Below are positions 44,051 to 54,224 of a stretch of DNA of 64,000 nt, piece by piece. The stretch covers positions 2,108,001 to 2,172,000 of the forward strand of contig NZ_BNJI01000002.1 of the NCBI RefSeq assembly GCF_016587415.1, given 5' to 3'. The notes under the pieces are model-generated. The model was not told the DNA's origin and searched no databases. It was given only the letters and a program-made list of their open reading frames with translations. Made by a program: the position numbers and the translations under genes. Origin of the DNA: Ktedonobacter sp. SOSP1-85 (GTDB lineage: Bacteria; Chloroflexota; Ktedonobacteria; Ktedonobacterales; Ktedonobacteraceae). How positions within the stretch are numbered: the stretch's first letter is position 1; every line of letters starts with the position of its first letter.

Positions 44051-46359
44051 CTGCTCGATGGGTCCCAGCTCATTGATGAGGGCCCCGATGGTGGTCTCGG
44101 TGGGTCCATAGTGGTTGTAGAGCCGGTAGGAGCCGCCCAGTTGTTGGAGTTGCTCAACCAGCGACCAGCGGAGCTCCTCGCCCCCAGGAGCAAGTGTGCT
44201 CGTGGCAGAACATCACTTCCGCCACCAGCGAGCAAGGCTTGCAGGTGAGAGGGCACGATCTTGAGCACATCGAGAGGAGAGATGCGTGCATAGTCAGCAA
44301 AGGCGGCGCCATCACGGATCTGTTCCTCGGAGAGGAGGTGCAGGCAGCCGCCGCAGGCCCAGGCGCAGAAGATGCTGGTATTGCCCAGGTCGGCAGCCAG
44401 GCTCGAGACGGTAGCCAGGTGCAGCCCTGGCGTGAGGGCCAGTTGCTCACAAAGGGCCTGGGTGTAGTTGCTCACGCCCAGGTGGGTGACCTCGACGCCT
44501 TTGGGCCAGCCAGTGGAGCCGGAGGTATACATCACATAGGCGATTTGGTGTGGCGTGACCTCCACGGAGGGGGGCGTCTTGGGACAGGTCGCCAGCTGCT
44601 CGCCAAGGGTCTCCCAGAGCAGGAGGGGAGCGTTTGCCTGAGGGAGACGCTCCTGGATCTGCGCGCTGCTTATGATGAGAGCAGGCTCGATCTGTTCAAG
44701 GAGATGAGCCAGGCGAGCGGTGGGAGCCTCCAGGTCGAGGGGCACGTAGGTGCCTCCAGCCTTGAGTACGCCTAGCAGGCTGATGAGGCCAGTGGCCCCT
44801 CGGGGCAGGCAGAGGGCGACGCGCCCACCAGAGTGCAGCCCTCGCTGCTGCAAGAGATGAGCGAGCTGGTTGCTCTGCTGTTCCAGCTGCTCATAGCTCC
44901 AGAGGTCCAGGCCCCAGCGCAGGGCGGGAGCCTGGGGGTGCTGCTCTGCCTGGTGGGTGAAGAGGGTGTGCAGGGGAGCAAAGAGCCAGTCGCGGTGGAT
45001 ACCTTGCCAGCGGGTCTGGACCTGGCGCTGCTGCGTTTCGTTGAGGAGGGTCAGGGTGCCCAGGGAGGTCTGAGGCGCCGCGATTACCTGCTCGATGACG
45101 TGCTGAAGCATGCTCAGGAGTTGCTGCGCCTGGGTGGAGGTGAAGAGGGTTGGCTGGTAGCGCAACTGGAGCGTGAGGCGCTCGCCCATCTGGAGAACGT
45201 GTAAATGGAGGGAGGCAGGCTCTTGCCAGGTGCTCTGGCGCAGGAGGCGAGCTTGGAGACCACCAACCTGCCAGTGCTCAGGCCATTGCTGGTAGGCGAA
45301 GCTGAGGGGAAAGCGCTGCTCCTGTCGCTCCAGTTCAGGCGCCAGTTCCTCCCAGCGAAAATAGAGCTGCTTCTCCTGTACTTCTTGTAGCGTGAGCACT
45401 GTCTCATCCAGGGCCTCTACAAAAGGCATGCTGGCATCGAGGGTGAGGGCGAAGGGAACTGTGCGGGCGTAGGGACCCGGCGCGCGGCGCAGGTCTTCGT
45501 CTCCTCGCCCATCGCAGGCCACGCCGATGAGGGGATTTTCCCGCGTGAGCCGCCAGAGCACAACCTGCCAACAGGCCAGGATATATGCTTCCAGCGATGT
45601 CTCACTTTGCGTGCTCAACTCCTGTATCTCTAGCTGCCAGGCCCTCTCCAGATATATTTCGAGTGCGTGAGTCTGTCCTCCTGCCAGGCGTACCAGTCGC
45701 CCCTCGCGCTCAAATGGGAGAGGTGCCAACCGCTTCTCTTTCACGCCAAAGCCACGCCAGAACTCCTGAGGACCATTGTTCCCTCCCTCCTGCACTAGCT
45801 CCTCTTGCCAGGCGCTGATATCGACGTATTGCAGTTCTTCCTCGTCCTGCATCCGGCCCTCCCCATTGAGAATGGCTTGATAACGCTTCAAGAGGTCGTC
45901 GAGCACGACCTGGAGCGTCTCGGCATCTGCGCAGAGTGCCGACAGGCGTAGGAGAAGTACATGCCTCTCCTCTTCCAGCTGAAAGAGTTCGATCTTGAGC
46001 GCTTCCTCCTCCAGGTGCCCTCCCCGCTGTATGCACTGGGCCTGCCAATGCTCGTCGAGTACAGCCTCTTGCTGGACCTCATTCAGACGACTCAGATTTA
46101 CGAGTGGCGGGAGGAGCCTGGTGGGTGCTCCTATGAACTGCATAGGCTGATCCATGCCTGCCAGGATGGCGAAGCTAGTTCGCAAGATCTCGTGGCCTTC
46201 TACCAGCTGCGTGAGAGCCTCCTGCAATGCTCCAAAGGAAAGGGGTCCCTCGAACAGGAACATTCCCTGTGTGCGCTCGACCTCGTGGTTCTGCAACCAT
46301 CCCCACAGGCGCTCCTGTTGCTGGGAAAGATGAACCGCTTGTACATCTGCTGTTTGCAT
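43777..46359 (-). CDS. NRPS-D, part 1: degenerate C* domain and A1 (Asp-like), frameshifted
   Basis: This is the true start of NRPS-D: ATG 46359 after GAGGAGC. Residues 1-430 are a condensation-like domain whose active-site motif reads SALCADA instead of HHxxxDG. The A domain follows (ADLGNT in core A4, VMYTSGSTGWPKG). Near 44185 one T is missing compared with the two paralogous copies (52065, 56734), and the frame then decays. Parts 1-3 plus the two missing bases give 14,868 bases, exactly 4,956 codons, so one gene of 4,955 residues was the original: C*-A1-T-C-A2-T-C-A3(MT)-T-C-A4-T-TE. The A1 code, reassembled, is DLTKLGHIGK. Either recent mutations or sequencing errors explain the breaks. 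Confidence 0.88.
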   Translation of the reverse strand: MQTADVQAVHLSQQQERLWGWLQNHEVERTQGMFLFEGPLSFGALQEALTQLVEGHEILRTSFAILAGMDQPMQFIGAPTRLLPPLVNLSRLNEVQQEAVLDEHWQAQCIQRGGHLEEEALKIELFQLEEERHVLLLRLSALCADAETLQVVLDDLLKRYQAILNGEGRMQDEEELQYVDISAWQEELVQEGGNNGPQEFWRGFGVKEKRLAPLPFEREGRLVRLAGGQTHALEIYLERAWQLEIQELSTQSETSLEAYILACWQVVLWRLTRENPLIGVACDGRGDEDLRRAPGPYARTVPFALTLDASMPFVEALDETVLTLQEVQEKQLYFRWEELAPELERQEQRFPLSFAYQQWPEHWQVGGLQARLLRQSTWQEPASLHLHVLQMGERLTLQLRYQPTLFTSTQAQQLLSMLQHVIEQVIAAPQTSLGTLTLLNETQQRQVQTRWQGIHRDWLFAPLHTLFTHQAEQHPQAPALRWGLDLWSYEQLEQQSNQLAHLLQQRGLHSGGRVALCLPRGATGLISLLGVLKAGGTYVPLDLEAPTARLAHLLEQIEPALIISSAQIQERLPQANAPLLLWETLGEQLATCPKTPPSVEVTPHQIAYVMYTSGSTGWPKGVEVTHLGVSNYTQALCEQLALTPGLHLATVSSLAADLGNTSIFCAWACGGCLHLLSEEQIRDGAAFADYARISPLDVLKIVPSHLQALLAGGGSDVLPRAHLLLGARSSAGRWLSNSNNWAAPTGSTTTMDPPRPPSGPSSMSWDPSSRWRFLPRSSVGGACRWVVPSPTCRLSSSTSSSSGCPPVSVGNSTWVARTWRQAMSSNPSRPRSASSSFSWEERSNASIAQATGCARARRAR
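44181..44186 (-). other. Frameshift site 1 in NRPS-D
   Basis: The + strand reads GCCCCCAGGAG here, where both paralogous modules (52060 and 56729 regions) read GCCCCCTAGGAG. Loss of this base shifts the A1 domain out of frame just before core A5. Confidence 0.85.
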
Positions 46360-46401
46360 GAACTTGCTCCTCTATACCAGATAAGAACTGTCTTTTTTTT
46401 C

Positions 46402-46417
46402 AATAATGATGATCATT
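46402..46417. promoter_or_regulatory. Fur-box-like sequence between NRPS-C and NRPS-D
   Basis: AATAATGATGATCATT overlaps the NRPS-C stop codon, 43 bp upstream of the NRPS-D start. Its core differs from the Fur consensus ATAATGATAATCATT at one position. It could also be chance, since the same DNA was duplicated at the B/C junction. Confidence 0.35.
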
Positions 46418-49400
46418 CCGCGTTGCCAGGCAATTGGAGGCGTCCAGCCCGGCGCCCCTTGAGTTGCTGGCGCATGGCCTGCTGCTCCTTTGTCTTCCGT
46501 TCCTTCTCGTCCTCGGTTGCCATCTCCAGGCTTATTATCTTTGTGTTAGGCTGAGCGACAATCGAGCGCAGTAGGGCTTGATAGCGTTCTGCAAAAGCCA
46601 CGATGCTCTCTTCGCGGAAGAGGTCAGTGCTATAGTTGATCGAGACATACAACCGGTTCTCGTCTTCGGTGACAAAGAGTGCCAAGTCGAATTTGGCCGT
46701 GTTTTTCTCACGATCAACTCCCTCAAGTACCAGGCCGGGCAGCTCGACCTCTGTTGTGGGGACGTTCTGCATCACAAAAAGTACATTCACGAGCGGCGTC
46801 CGGCTGCCGACGCGCTCCAGGCGCAGATGTTCAACCACCGTCTCAAAGGGGAGTTCCTGGTGCATGTAAGCCCCCAGGACCATCTCGCGCACTCCTCGCA
46901 GAACACTGAGGAACTTGGGGTTCCCGCTCAAGTTGGTGCGCAAAGCCAGCATATTAATGAAAAAGCCGATCAGCCCTTCGGTCTCTAGCTGGGTGCGGTT
47001 GGCGCTATCGGTTCCCACGACGATGTCCTCCTGCCCGCTGAGCCGATACAAGAGCACCTGTAAGCCTGACAGCAGTAACATAAAGAGTGTGGCTCCCTCT
47101 TGCTGGCTGAGCTTCTTCAGCCGCTGCGTCAGCTCCTCATCCAGGCGAAACGCGTAGCGAGCCCCGCTCTGGCTCATGACCTGTGGGCGTGGGTAATCGC
47201 CGGGCAGCTCGACTGCCCGTGCCTCGCTGAGCTGGCGCGTCCAGTAGCGCACCTGTTCGCGCAACACCTCGCCCTGTAACCAGCGCCGTTGCCAGGCGGC
47301 GTAATCCGCATACTGGATGGGCAATGGTGTCAGGGGCGAGGGCTGATGCTCCACAAACGCCTGGTAGAGTGCGCTGAGCTCCCGTACCAGGACCCCCATC
47401 GACCAGCCATCAGAGATGATATGGTGCATTGAGAGCAGCAAGATATGCTCGTCCTCTCTCTCCTTGAGCAGGGTCGCCCGCCAGAGGGGACCTCGCGAGA
47501 GATCAAATGGTTTTTCCGCTTCTGCTTGTATCAGCTGGCTTAATTGCTTTTCCCTATGCTCGCTTGCCGAGTCAGAGAGGTCCACGACTTGCAGGTCCAC
47601 CTGTGCCTGGAGATGCACGCGCTGTACCACCTCCCCATCCTGCTCTTCAAAGGTGGTGCGCAGGCTCTCATGGCGCTGCTGTAATGCCTGGAGGCTCTGC
47701 TGGAGCGCAGTTTGACTCAATCGACCTTGCAGACGTACGGCGTTAAAGATTGTATAGGCGGTGCCCTGAGGATCGAGCTGATGGAGGAACCAGAGCCGCT
47801 TCTGAGCGAAGGAGAGTGGTAGATCCTCCGTTCGTGGCACAGGGACAAGCGCCGGTATAGAATCGACTTGCTTCTGGTGCATCTCCTGTTGCAATTTGCC
47901 CGCCAGGGCGGTAACCGTAGGAGCCTCAAAGATACTGCCAGGGACCAGCTTCACGCCAAACAGACGATTCACGCGCGAGATGACCTGAAGCGCTCTCAGG
48001 GAGTGACCGCCAATCTCAAAGAAGTTCTCGTTCAGACCAATCTGTGGAAGCTTGAGGAGCTCTTTGAAGATCTGTAGCACCTGTGCCTGTATAGGCGTGA
48101 GAGCATCTTCATCATCGTCCTGCGCTGGCATTCCCACCTCATTCTCGCCGGGAACTGGTAGATTACGCCGATCGACCTTGCCATTGGGTGTCAGGGGGAA
48201 GGCGTCAAGCTGAACATACTGGCTGGGCACCATGTACTCTGGGAGCACCTGCTTCAGCTCATCGCGCCATGCTTTGACCTGTCGCTTCTCTTCGCCCTCT
48301 TCCCCGACGAGATAGGCAACCAGGCGCTGCTCCTCAGGTGTGTCTCCCAGCAGGATCACTACGCTTTGCTTCACGCCCGCCAGCCCATTGAGCGCCGCCT
48401 CGATCTCGCCGAGCTCGATGCGGTAGCCACGCAGCTTGATCTGCTCATCGCGTCGCCCCAGGTACTCCAGCGTGCCATCCGCGCGGTAGCGCGCCCGGTC
48501 CCCGGTGCGGTAGAGCCGCTCGCCTCCTCGCTCGCTGAAGGGATGAGGCACAAAGCGCTCGGCAGTCTGCTCCGGTCGTTGGCGATAGCCACGCGCCAGG
48601 CCCACCCCTCCGATGTAGAGTTCACCCTCCACACCGATAGGGACCAGCTCCTGGTGCTCGTCGAGGACGTAGAGCTGTGTGTTCGCGATAGGCCGCCCGA
48701 TGGGCACCTCGCCCTCCACTGTATCTTCTGCCCCGACCTCGTAGACACAGCAGCCCACCACGGTCTCGGTGGGTCCATACTCGTTGATCAGCCGAGTCTG
48801 CGGAGCGTGCCTGCGCCAGGGGGCTACCACCTCGCTGGCGAGGGCCTCACCTCCGATGACCAGGGCGCGCACCTTTCCCGCCAGCGCGCGTTCCCCCAGG
48901 AGCTCGGTCAGGGCGCGTAGTCCCGCCGGGGTGATCTTGAGCACGCTCATCTGCTGGCTGTTGCGCACCTGCTGGGCCAGGGCCTGAAGGTCTTGCTCCT
49001 GCGGGAGCAACCGGACGCCGCAACCAGCCAGCAGGGCCGGGTAGAGACTGGTCACGGTCAGGTCAAAGCTGGGAGAGGAGTGGACCAGGGCCGCCGTTCC
49101 CCCGGCAACGTCATAGGCTTGTCGACTCCACGTGACATAGTTGAGCAGACCCTGCTGGGTGATCATGGCGCCCTTGGGCTGGCCGGTGGAGCCGGAGGTA
49201 TAGATCATATAGGCCAACTGCTCTGGGAGCACCTGTACCTGGAGGTTCTCCGCGCGCTGCTGGCTGATGGTGGGCCACTGCTGATCGAGACAGAGCACCG
49301 GGACTTCGCTGTGGGGCAGGCGTTCGCGTAGCTCCTGCCGGGTGAGCAGGACGCGCAGGCCCGCATCCTGGCTCATGAAGGCCAGGCGTTCGCGAGGATA

Positions 49401-52400
49401 GGCCGGGTCGAGGGGCACATAGGCTCCCCCCGCCTTGAGCACGGCCAGCAGCGCGACGAGGAGCTCAGGAGTGCGCGAGAGGCACAGGCCCACCAGGACC
49501 TCGGGTCCCACGCCCTGGGCACGCAGGGTGCGTGCCAATTGGTTGGCGCGCGCATTGAGGGTGGCATAGCTGAGCTGCTCCTCAGCGCAGATGAGGGCGA
49601 TGCGCTCGGGAGTGCGGGCTACCTGTGCCTCAAAGAGCTGCTGCACACTCAGCGGTGGCAGGGGCTCCTGTGCCTGGTTCCAGTGGTGCAGGAGCTGGTC
49701 GCGCTCGTCCTGACTGAGCAGGCAGAGGCGCCCAATGGGCTGCTCGGGTGCGTCAAGGAGCTGCTCAAGCACCAGTTGCCACTGGCGCAGCAAGCGAGCG
49801 ATGGTGGCAGGGGCAAAGAGGGCCGTGGCGTACTCGATGGTGGTACGCAGGCCCTGCTCGCTGGGGGCGACCACGACCTGGAGCTCGAACTTGCTCGTGT
49901 GCTGCTCCAGGCGGAACTCCTCGGTGGCGAGGGAGAGCGGCTCCTCGGCCTGGGTGGGCAGGTTGGGTTGGCTGAAGAGGACCTGGAAGAGGGGCGAGCG
50001 GCTGCGGTCGCGCTGGGGCTGGACGGCCTCGACGACCTGCTCAAAGGGGAGGTCCTGGTGGGCATAGGCCTGCAAGCAGACCTGGCGCACCTGGGTGAGC
50101 AGGTCGAGGAAGGAGGGCGTGCCCGAGAGGTCGCAGCGCAGGACCAGGGTATTGACGAAGAAGCCAATGAGGCCCTCGACCTCGTCGCGGGTACGATTGG
50201 CGATAGGGGTGCCCACGGCGATATCCTGCTGTCCACTCAGGCGTGCGAGCAAGACCTGGAAGGCGGCCAGCAGGGTCATAAAGAGGGTGACGCCCTGGCG
50301 CTGGGAGAGGGCTTGCAGCCGGGTGAGCAGGTCGAGGGGCACGAGTTGGTGCAGGCGAGCGCCCTCCACGCGCTGGATGGCGGGACGAGGGGCATCGGTG
50401 GGCAGGGTCAGGGGGGTGATGCCCGCCAGCTGGGTTTTCCAGTAGGAGAGCTGCTCCTGCAAGACGGGGCCCTGGAGCCACTGGCGCTGCCAGAGGGCGT
50501 AGTCGGCGTACTGGATGGGCAGAGGTGGCAGGGTGGGTGGCAGCCCCTGGGAGGCAGCCTGGTAGAGCTGAATGAGTTCCTGGGTGAGGATGCCGCTGGA
50601 CCAGCCATCGGAGATGATATGGTGCATTGAGAGCAGCAGGACCTGATCCTGGGAGTCGAGCTGGAGCAGCCAGCTGCGCAAGAGCGGGCCATGAGCCAGG
50701 TCGAAGGGCAGGGCAAGATGCTGCTGGAGGATGCTGCGTGCGATGGGCTCGCGTGCAGCCGGAGGCAGGGAGCGCAGATCGAGCACGGTGAGCGGGGAGG
50801 AGGGGGCAGCACCGATATGCTGGACAGCCACTGCGCCCTGGGAGGGGAAGGTGGTACGCAGGCTCTCATGACGCTGGATGACGAGGTGCAAGGCCAGGTC
50901 GAGGGCCTGGATATCGATGGAGCCGCGCAGGCGGACGGCATTGGGAATGGTGTAGGCGGTGCTCTGAGGATCGAGCTGGTGCAGGAACCAGAGGCGTTGC
51001 TGGGCGAAGGAGAGCGGCAGCGCCTCCTCTCGCGAGACGCGCTCAATCCCCGGGATCACACTCTGCTCTCCTCCCTTGATCTGGCCCTCGACGCGCTCGC
51101 TGAGTTGTGCGATGGTGGGGGCCTCAAAGAGCCAGGGAATGGGGACCTCCACGCCAAAGACCGCCCGCACTCTGGCGATCAGCCGCGTCCCCAGCAGGGA
51201 ATGCCCTCCCAACTGGAAGAAGTTCTCCTGCCTTCCCAGTCCCTTTCTGCCTAACACCTCTTCCCAGATGCCCAGCATCAGCTCCTCAACCGGGGTACGC
51301 GCCTCCTCTCTCCGCTCGGGCGTCGCCTGTGACTCGCGCTCAGGCCTGGGGAGGCGCTGGCGGTCAAGCTTGCCATTGCTTGTCAGAGGCAAGCGTTCCA
51401 GCTGCACCCAGGCGCTGGGAAGCATGTAGCCGGGAACCTGAGTCTCCAGGGCCTCACGCAACTGCTGGGCACCGGGTCCCGGCATCTCCCACGGCACGAC
51501 GTATCCCACCAGCTGTTCAGGCTCGCCTTCCTCCTGCCAGAGCTGGACCACGGCCTCGCGCACCCCTCCATGGTGGCGCACTTGCTCCTCAATCTCTCCC
51601 AACTCGATGCGGTAGCCTCGCAGCTTGATCTGGTCGTCGCGTCGCCCGAGGAAGGTCAGCGTGCCCTCCTCGCCCTCGCGGACCCAGTCGCCCGTGCGAT
51701 AGAGGCGTTGCTTCTCTCCTCCCACGAGAAGCTCGAGGAAGCGCTCCTGGGTCTGCTCGGGTTGCTGGACATAGCCTGCCGCCAAGTCGGCGCCACCCAG
51801 GTAGAGCTCCCCACTGACACCGGTGGGCACCCACTGCTGCTGCTCGTCGAGGATGAAGGCCTGCATGTTGGCGATAGGACGACCCAGCGGCACGCTCCGC
51901 CCACGCTGCTCCTGGGAAGGAATCGCCACCTGCTCGATGGGTCCCAGCTCATTGATGAGGGCCCCGATGGTGGTCTCGGTGGGTCCATAGTGGTTGTAGA
52001 GCCGGTAGGAGCCACCCAGTTGTTGGAGTTGCTCAACCAGCGACCAGCGGAGCTCCTCGCCCCCTAGGAGCAAGTGTGCTCGTGGCAGAACGTCACTTCC
52101 GCCACCAGCCAGCAGGGCTTGCAGGTGAGAGGGCACGATCTTGAGCACATCGAGAGGAGAGATGCGTACATAGTCAGCGAAGGCTGCGCCATCACGGATC
52201 TGCTCCTCGGAGAGGAGGTGCAGGCAGCCGCCGCAGGCCCAGGCGCAGAAGATGCTGGTATTGCCCAGGTCGGCAGCCAGGCTCGAGACGGTAGCCAGGT
52301 GCAGTCCTGGCGTGAGGGCCAGTTGCTCACAGAGAGCCTGGGTATAGTTACTCACGCCCAGGTGGGTGACCTCGACGCCCTTGGGCCAGCCAGTGGAGCC

Positions 52401-54224
52401 GGAGGTATACATCACATAGGCGATTTGGTGTGGCGTGACCTCCACGGAGGGGGGCGTCTTGGGACAGGTCGCCAGCTGCTCGCCAAGGGTCTCCCAGAGC
52501 AGGAGGGGAGCGTTTGCCTGAGGGAGACGCTCCTGGATCTGCGCGCTGCTTATGATGAGAGCAGGCTCGATCTGTTCAAGGAGATGAGCCAGGCGAGCGG
52601 TGGGAGCCTCCATATCCAGGGGAACATAAGTCCCTCCAGCCTTGAGTACGCCTAGCAGGCTGATGAGGCCAGTGGCCCCTCGGGGCAGGCAGAGGGCGAC
52701 GCGCCCACCAGAGTGCAGCCCTCGCTGCTGCAAGAGATGAGCGAGCTGGTTGCTCTGCTGTTCCAGCTGCTCATAGCTCCAGAGGTCCAGGCCCCAGCGC
52801 AGGGCGGGAGCCTGGGGGTGCTGCTCTGCCTGGTGGGTGAAGAGGGTGTGCAGGGGAGCAAAGAGCCAGTCGCGGCGGATACCTTGCCAGCGGGTCTGGA
52901 CCTGGCGCTGCTGCGTTTCGTTGAGGAGGGTCAGGGTGCCCAGGGAGGTCTGAGGCGCCACGATTACCTGCTCGATGACGTGCTGAAGCATGCTCAGGAG
53001 CTGCTGCGCCTGGGTGGAGGTGAAGAGGGTTGGCTGGTAGCGCAACTGGAGCGTGAGGCGCTCGCCCATCTGGAGAACGTGTAAATGGAGGGAGGCAGGC
53101 TCTTGCCAGGTGCTCTGGCGCAGGAGGCGAGCTTGGAGACCACCAACCTGCCAGTGCTCAGGCCATTGCTGGTAGGCGAAGCTGAGGGGAAAGCGCTGCT
53201 CCTGTCGCTCCAGTTCAGGCGCCAGTTCCTCCCAGCGAAAATAGAGCTGCTTCTCCTGTACTTCTTGTAGGGCTAATGACGTTTTGGTTAGAGCGCGCTC
53301 AAAAGGCATGCTGGCATCGAGGGTGAGGGCGAAGGGAACTGTGCGGGCGTAGGGACCCGGCGCGCGGCGCAGGTCTTCGTCTCCTCGTCCATCGCAGGCC
53401 ACGCCGATGAGGGGATTTTCCCGCGTGAGTCGCCAGAGCATAATCTGCCAGCAGGCCAGGATATATGCCTCCAGCGATGCCCCGCTTAGCCGTATCCTCT
53501 GTTGCCAGGCTCTCTCCAAATTCACCTCAAGCGTTTGAGCGCGCCTGGGAGGGCGTGCATCTCGCTCCTCTCGTTCAAATGGCAGGCGTACCGAGCGCCT
53601 CTCCCCCACGTCAAAGCCGCGCCAGAATTCCTGCTGACTATCATTCTCGTCCCCCTGTCCCAACTCCTGCTGCCAGGCGCTGATATCGACGTATTGCAGT
53701 TCTTCCTCGTCCTGCATCCGGCCCTCCCCATTGAGAATGGCTTGATAACGCTTCAAGAGGTCGTCGAGCACGACCTGGAGCGTCTCGGCATCTGCGCAGA
53801 GCACCGACAGGCGTAGGAGAAGTACATGCCTCTCCTCTTCCAGCTGAAAGAGTTCGGCTGTGAGTACATGCTCTCCCTGGAGATCCCTTCGCTGCATGTG
53901 CTGAGTCTGCCAATGCTCATCAAGTATGGTCTTCTGCTGCTCCTCGTCCAGGCAGCTCAGATTCATGAGTGGCGGGAGGAGCGCGGCAGGTGATTGGATC
54001 ATCTGCATAGGTTGATCCATGCCTGCCAGGATGGCGAAGCTAGTTCGCAAGATCTCGTGGCCTTCTACCAGCTGCGTGAGAGCCTCCTGCAATGCTCCAA
54101 AGGAAAGGGGTCCCTCGAACAGGAACATTCCCTGTGTGCGCTCGACCTCGTGGTTCTGCAACCATCCCCACAGGCGCTCCTGTTGCTGGGAAAGATGAAC
54201 CGCTTGTACATCTGCTGTTTGCAT
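46413..54224 (-). CDS. NRPS-C: C*-A1(Asp-like)-T-C-A2(Asn-like)-T-C
   Basis: Intact, 2,603 residues. Residues 1-430 are the degenerate condensation-like domain (motif SVLCADA, no catalytic His). A1 (core A3 at ~606-616) has code DLTKLGHIGK, T1 its serine near 1009, C1 its HHIISDG near 1200, A2 (core A3 ~1674) code DLTKVGEVGK (Asn-like), T2 its serine near 2075, and the terminal C2 its HHIISDG near 2265. The C terminus is a charged tail (KERKTKEQQ...KGRRAGRLQ). It follows NRPS-B by 52 bp. The protein starts with the same ~70 residues as NRPS-D and ends with the same tail as NRPS-B. It should add two residues to the chain and pass the condensation to NRPS-D. Confidence 0.93.
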   Translation of the reverse strand: MQTADVQAVHLSQQQERLWGWLQNHEVERTQGMFLFEGPLSFGALQEALTQLVEGHEILRTSFAILAGMDQPMQMIQSPAALLPPLMNLSCLDEEQQKTILDEHWQTQHMQRRDLQGEHVLTAELFQLEEERHVLLLRLSVLCADAETLQVVLDDLLKRYQAILNGEGRMQDEEELQYVDISAWQQELGQGDENDSQQEFWRGFDVGERRSVRLPFEREERDARPPRRAQTLEVNLERAWQQRIRLSGASLEAYILACWQIMLWRLTRENPLIGVACDGRGDEDLRRAPGPYARTVPFALTLDASMPFERALTKTSLALQEVQEKQLYFRWEELAPELERQEQRFPLSFAYQQWPEHWQVGGLQARLLRQSTWQEPASLHLHVLQMGERLTLQLRYQPTLFTSTQAQQLLSMLQHVIEQVIVAPQTSLGTLTLLNETQQRQVQTRWQGIRRDWLFAPLHTLFTHQAEQHPQAPALRWGLDLWSYEQLEQQSNQLAHLLQQRGLHSGGRVALCLPRGATGLISLLGVLKAGGTYVPLDMEAPTARLAHLLEQIEPALIISSAQIQERLPQANAPLLLWETLGEQLATCPKTPPSVEVTPHQIAYVMYTSGSTGWPKGVEVTHLGVSNYTQALCEQLALTPGLHLATVSSLAADLGNTSIFCAWACGGCLHLLSEEQIRDGAAFADYVRISPLDVLKIVPSHLQALLAGGGSDVLPRAHLLLGGEELRWSLVEQLQQLGGSYRLYNHYGPTETTIGALINELGPIEQVAIPSQEQRGRSVPLGRPIANMQAFILDEQQQWVPTGVSGELYLGGADLAAGYVQQPEQTQERFLELLVGGEKQRLYRTGDWVREGEEGTLTFLGRRDDQIKLRGYRIELGEIEEQVRHHGGVREAVVQLWQEEGEPEQLVGYVVPWEMPGPGAQQLREALETQVPGYMLPSAWVQLERLPLTSNGKLDRQRLPRPERESQATPERREEARTPVEELMLGIWEEVLGRKGLGRQENFFQLGGHSLLGTRLIARVRAVFGVEVPIPWLFEAPTIAQLSERVEGQIKGGEQSVIPGIERVSREEALPLSFAQQRLWFLHQLDPQSTAYTIPNAVRLRGSIDIQALDLALHLVIQRHESLRTTFPSQGAVAVQHIGAAPSSPLTVLDLRSLPPAAREPIARSILQQHLALPFDLAHGPLLRSWLLQLDSQDQVLLLSMHHIISDGWSSGILTQELIQLYQAASQGLPPTLPPLPIQYADYALWQRQWLQGPVLQEQLSYWKTQLAGITPLTLPTDAPRPAIQRVEGARLHQLVPLDLLTRLQALSQRQGVTLFMTLLAAFQVLLARLSGQQDIAVGTPIANRTRDEVEGLIGFFVNTLVLRCDLSGTPSFLDLLTQVRQVCLQAYAHQDLPFEQVVEAVQPQRDRSRSPLFQVLFSQPNLPTQAEEPLSLATEEFRLEQHTSKFELQVVVAPSEQGLRTTIEYATALFAPATIARLLRQWQLVLEQLLDAPEQPIGRLCLLSQDERDQLLHHWNQAQEPLPPLSVQQLFEAQVARTPERIALICAEEQLSYATLNARANQLARTLRAQGVGPEVLVGLCLSRTPELLVALLAVLKAGGAYVPLDPAYPRERLAFMSQDAGLRVLLTRQELRERLPHSEVPVLCLDQQWPTISQQRAENLQVQVLPEQLAYMIYTSGSTGQPKGAMITQQGLLNYVTWSRQAYDVAGGTAALVHSSPSFDLTVTSLYPALLAGCGVRLLPQEQDLQALAQQVRNSQQMSVLKITPAGLRALTELLGERALAGKVRALVIGGEALASEVVAPWRRHAPQTRLINEYGPTETVVGCCVYEVGAEDTVEGEVPIGRPIANTQLYVLDEHQELVPIGVEGELYIGGVGLARGYRQRPEQTAERFVPHPFSERGGERLYRTGDRARYRADGTLEYLGRRDEQIKLRGYRIELGEIEAALNGLAGVKQSVVILLGDTPEEQRLVAYLVGEEGEEKRQVKAWRDELKQVLPEYMVPSQYVQLDAFPLTPNGKVDRRNLPVPGENEVGMPAQDDDEDALTPIQAQVLQIFKELLKLPQIGLNENFFEIGGHSLRALQVISRVNRLFGVKLVPGSIFEAPTVTALAGKLQQEMHQKQVDSIPALVPVPRTEDLPLSFAQKRLWFLHQLDPQGTAYTIFNAVRLQGRLSQTALQQSLQALQQRHESLRTTFEEQDGEVVQRVHLQAQVDLQVVDLSDSASEHREKQLSQLIQAEAEKPFDLSRGPLWRATLLKEREDEHILLLSMHHIISDGWSMGVLVRELSALYQAFVEHQPSPLTPLPIQYADYAAWQRRWLQGEVLREQVRYWTRQLSEARAVELPGDYPRPQVMSQSGARYAFRLDEELTQRLKKLSQQEGATLFMLLLSGLQVLLYRLSGQEDIVVGTDSANRTQLETEGLIGFFINMLALRTNLSGNPKFLSVLRGVREMVLGAYMHQELPFETVVEHLRLERVGSRTPLVNVLFVMQNVPTTEVELPGLVLEGVDREKNTAKFDLALFVTEDENRLYVSINYSTDLFREESIVAFAERYQALLRSIVAQPNTKIISLEMATEDEKERKTKEQQAMRQQLKGRRAGRLQLPGNAE
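48168..51039 (-). repeat. Duplicated C-A block (copy in NRPS-C)
   Basis: This ~2.87-kb block is nearly identical to 32616-35485 in NRPS-D. It covers a complete C domain and the following Asn-like A domain, and the match stops at domain linkers on both sides. Confidence 0.85.

Larger units (their letters stand above)
43220..46450 (-). repeat. C*-A-T module repeat, copy D
   Basis: Closely matches 51108-54315 (NRPS-C), including the intergenic region and the ribosome site. In the C* domain, blocks of near identity alternate with diverged blocks (for example 45900-46130), a mosaic pattern. Confidence 0.85.
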
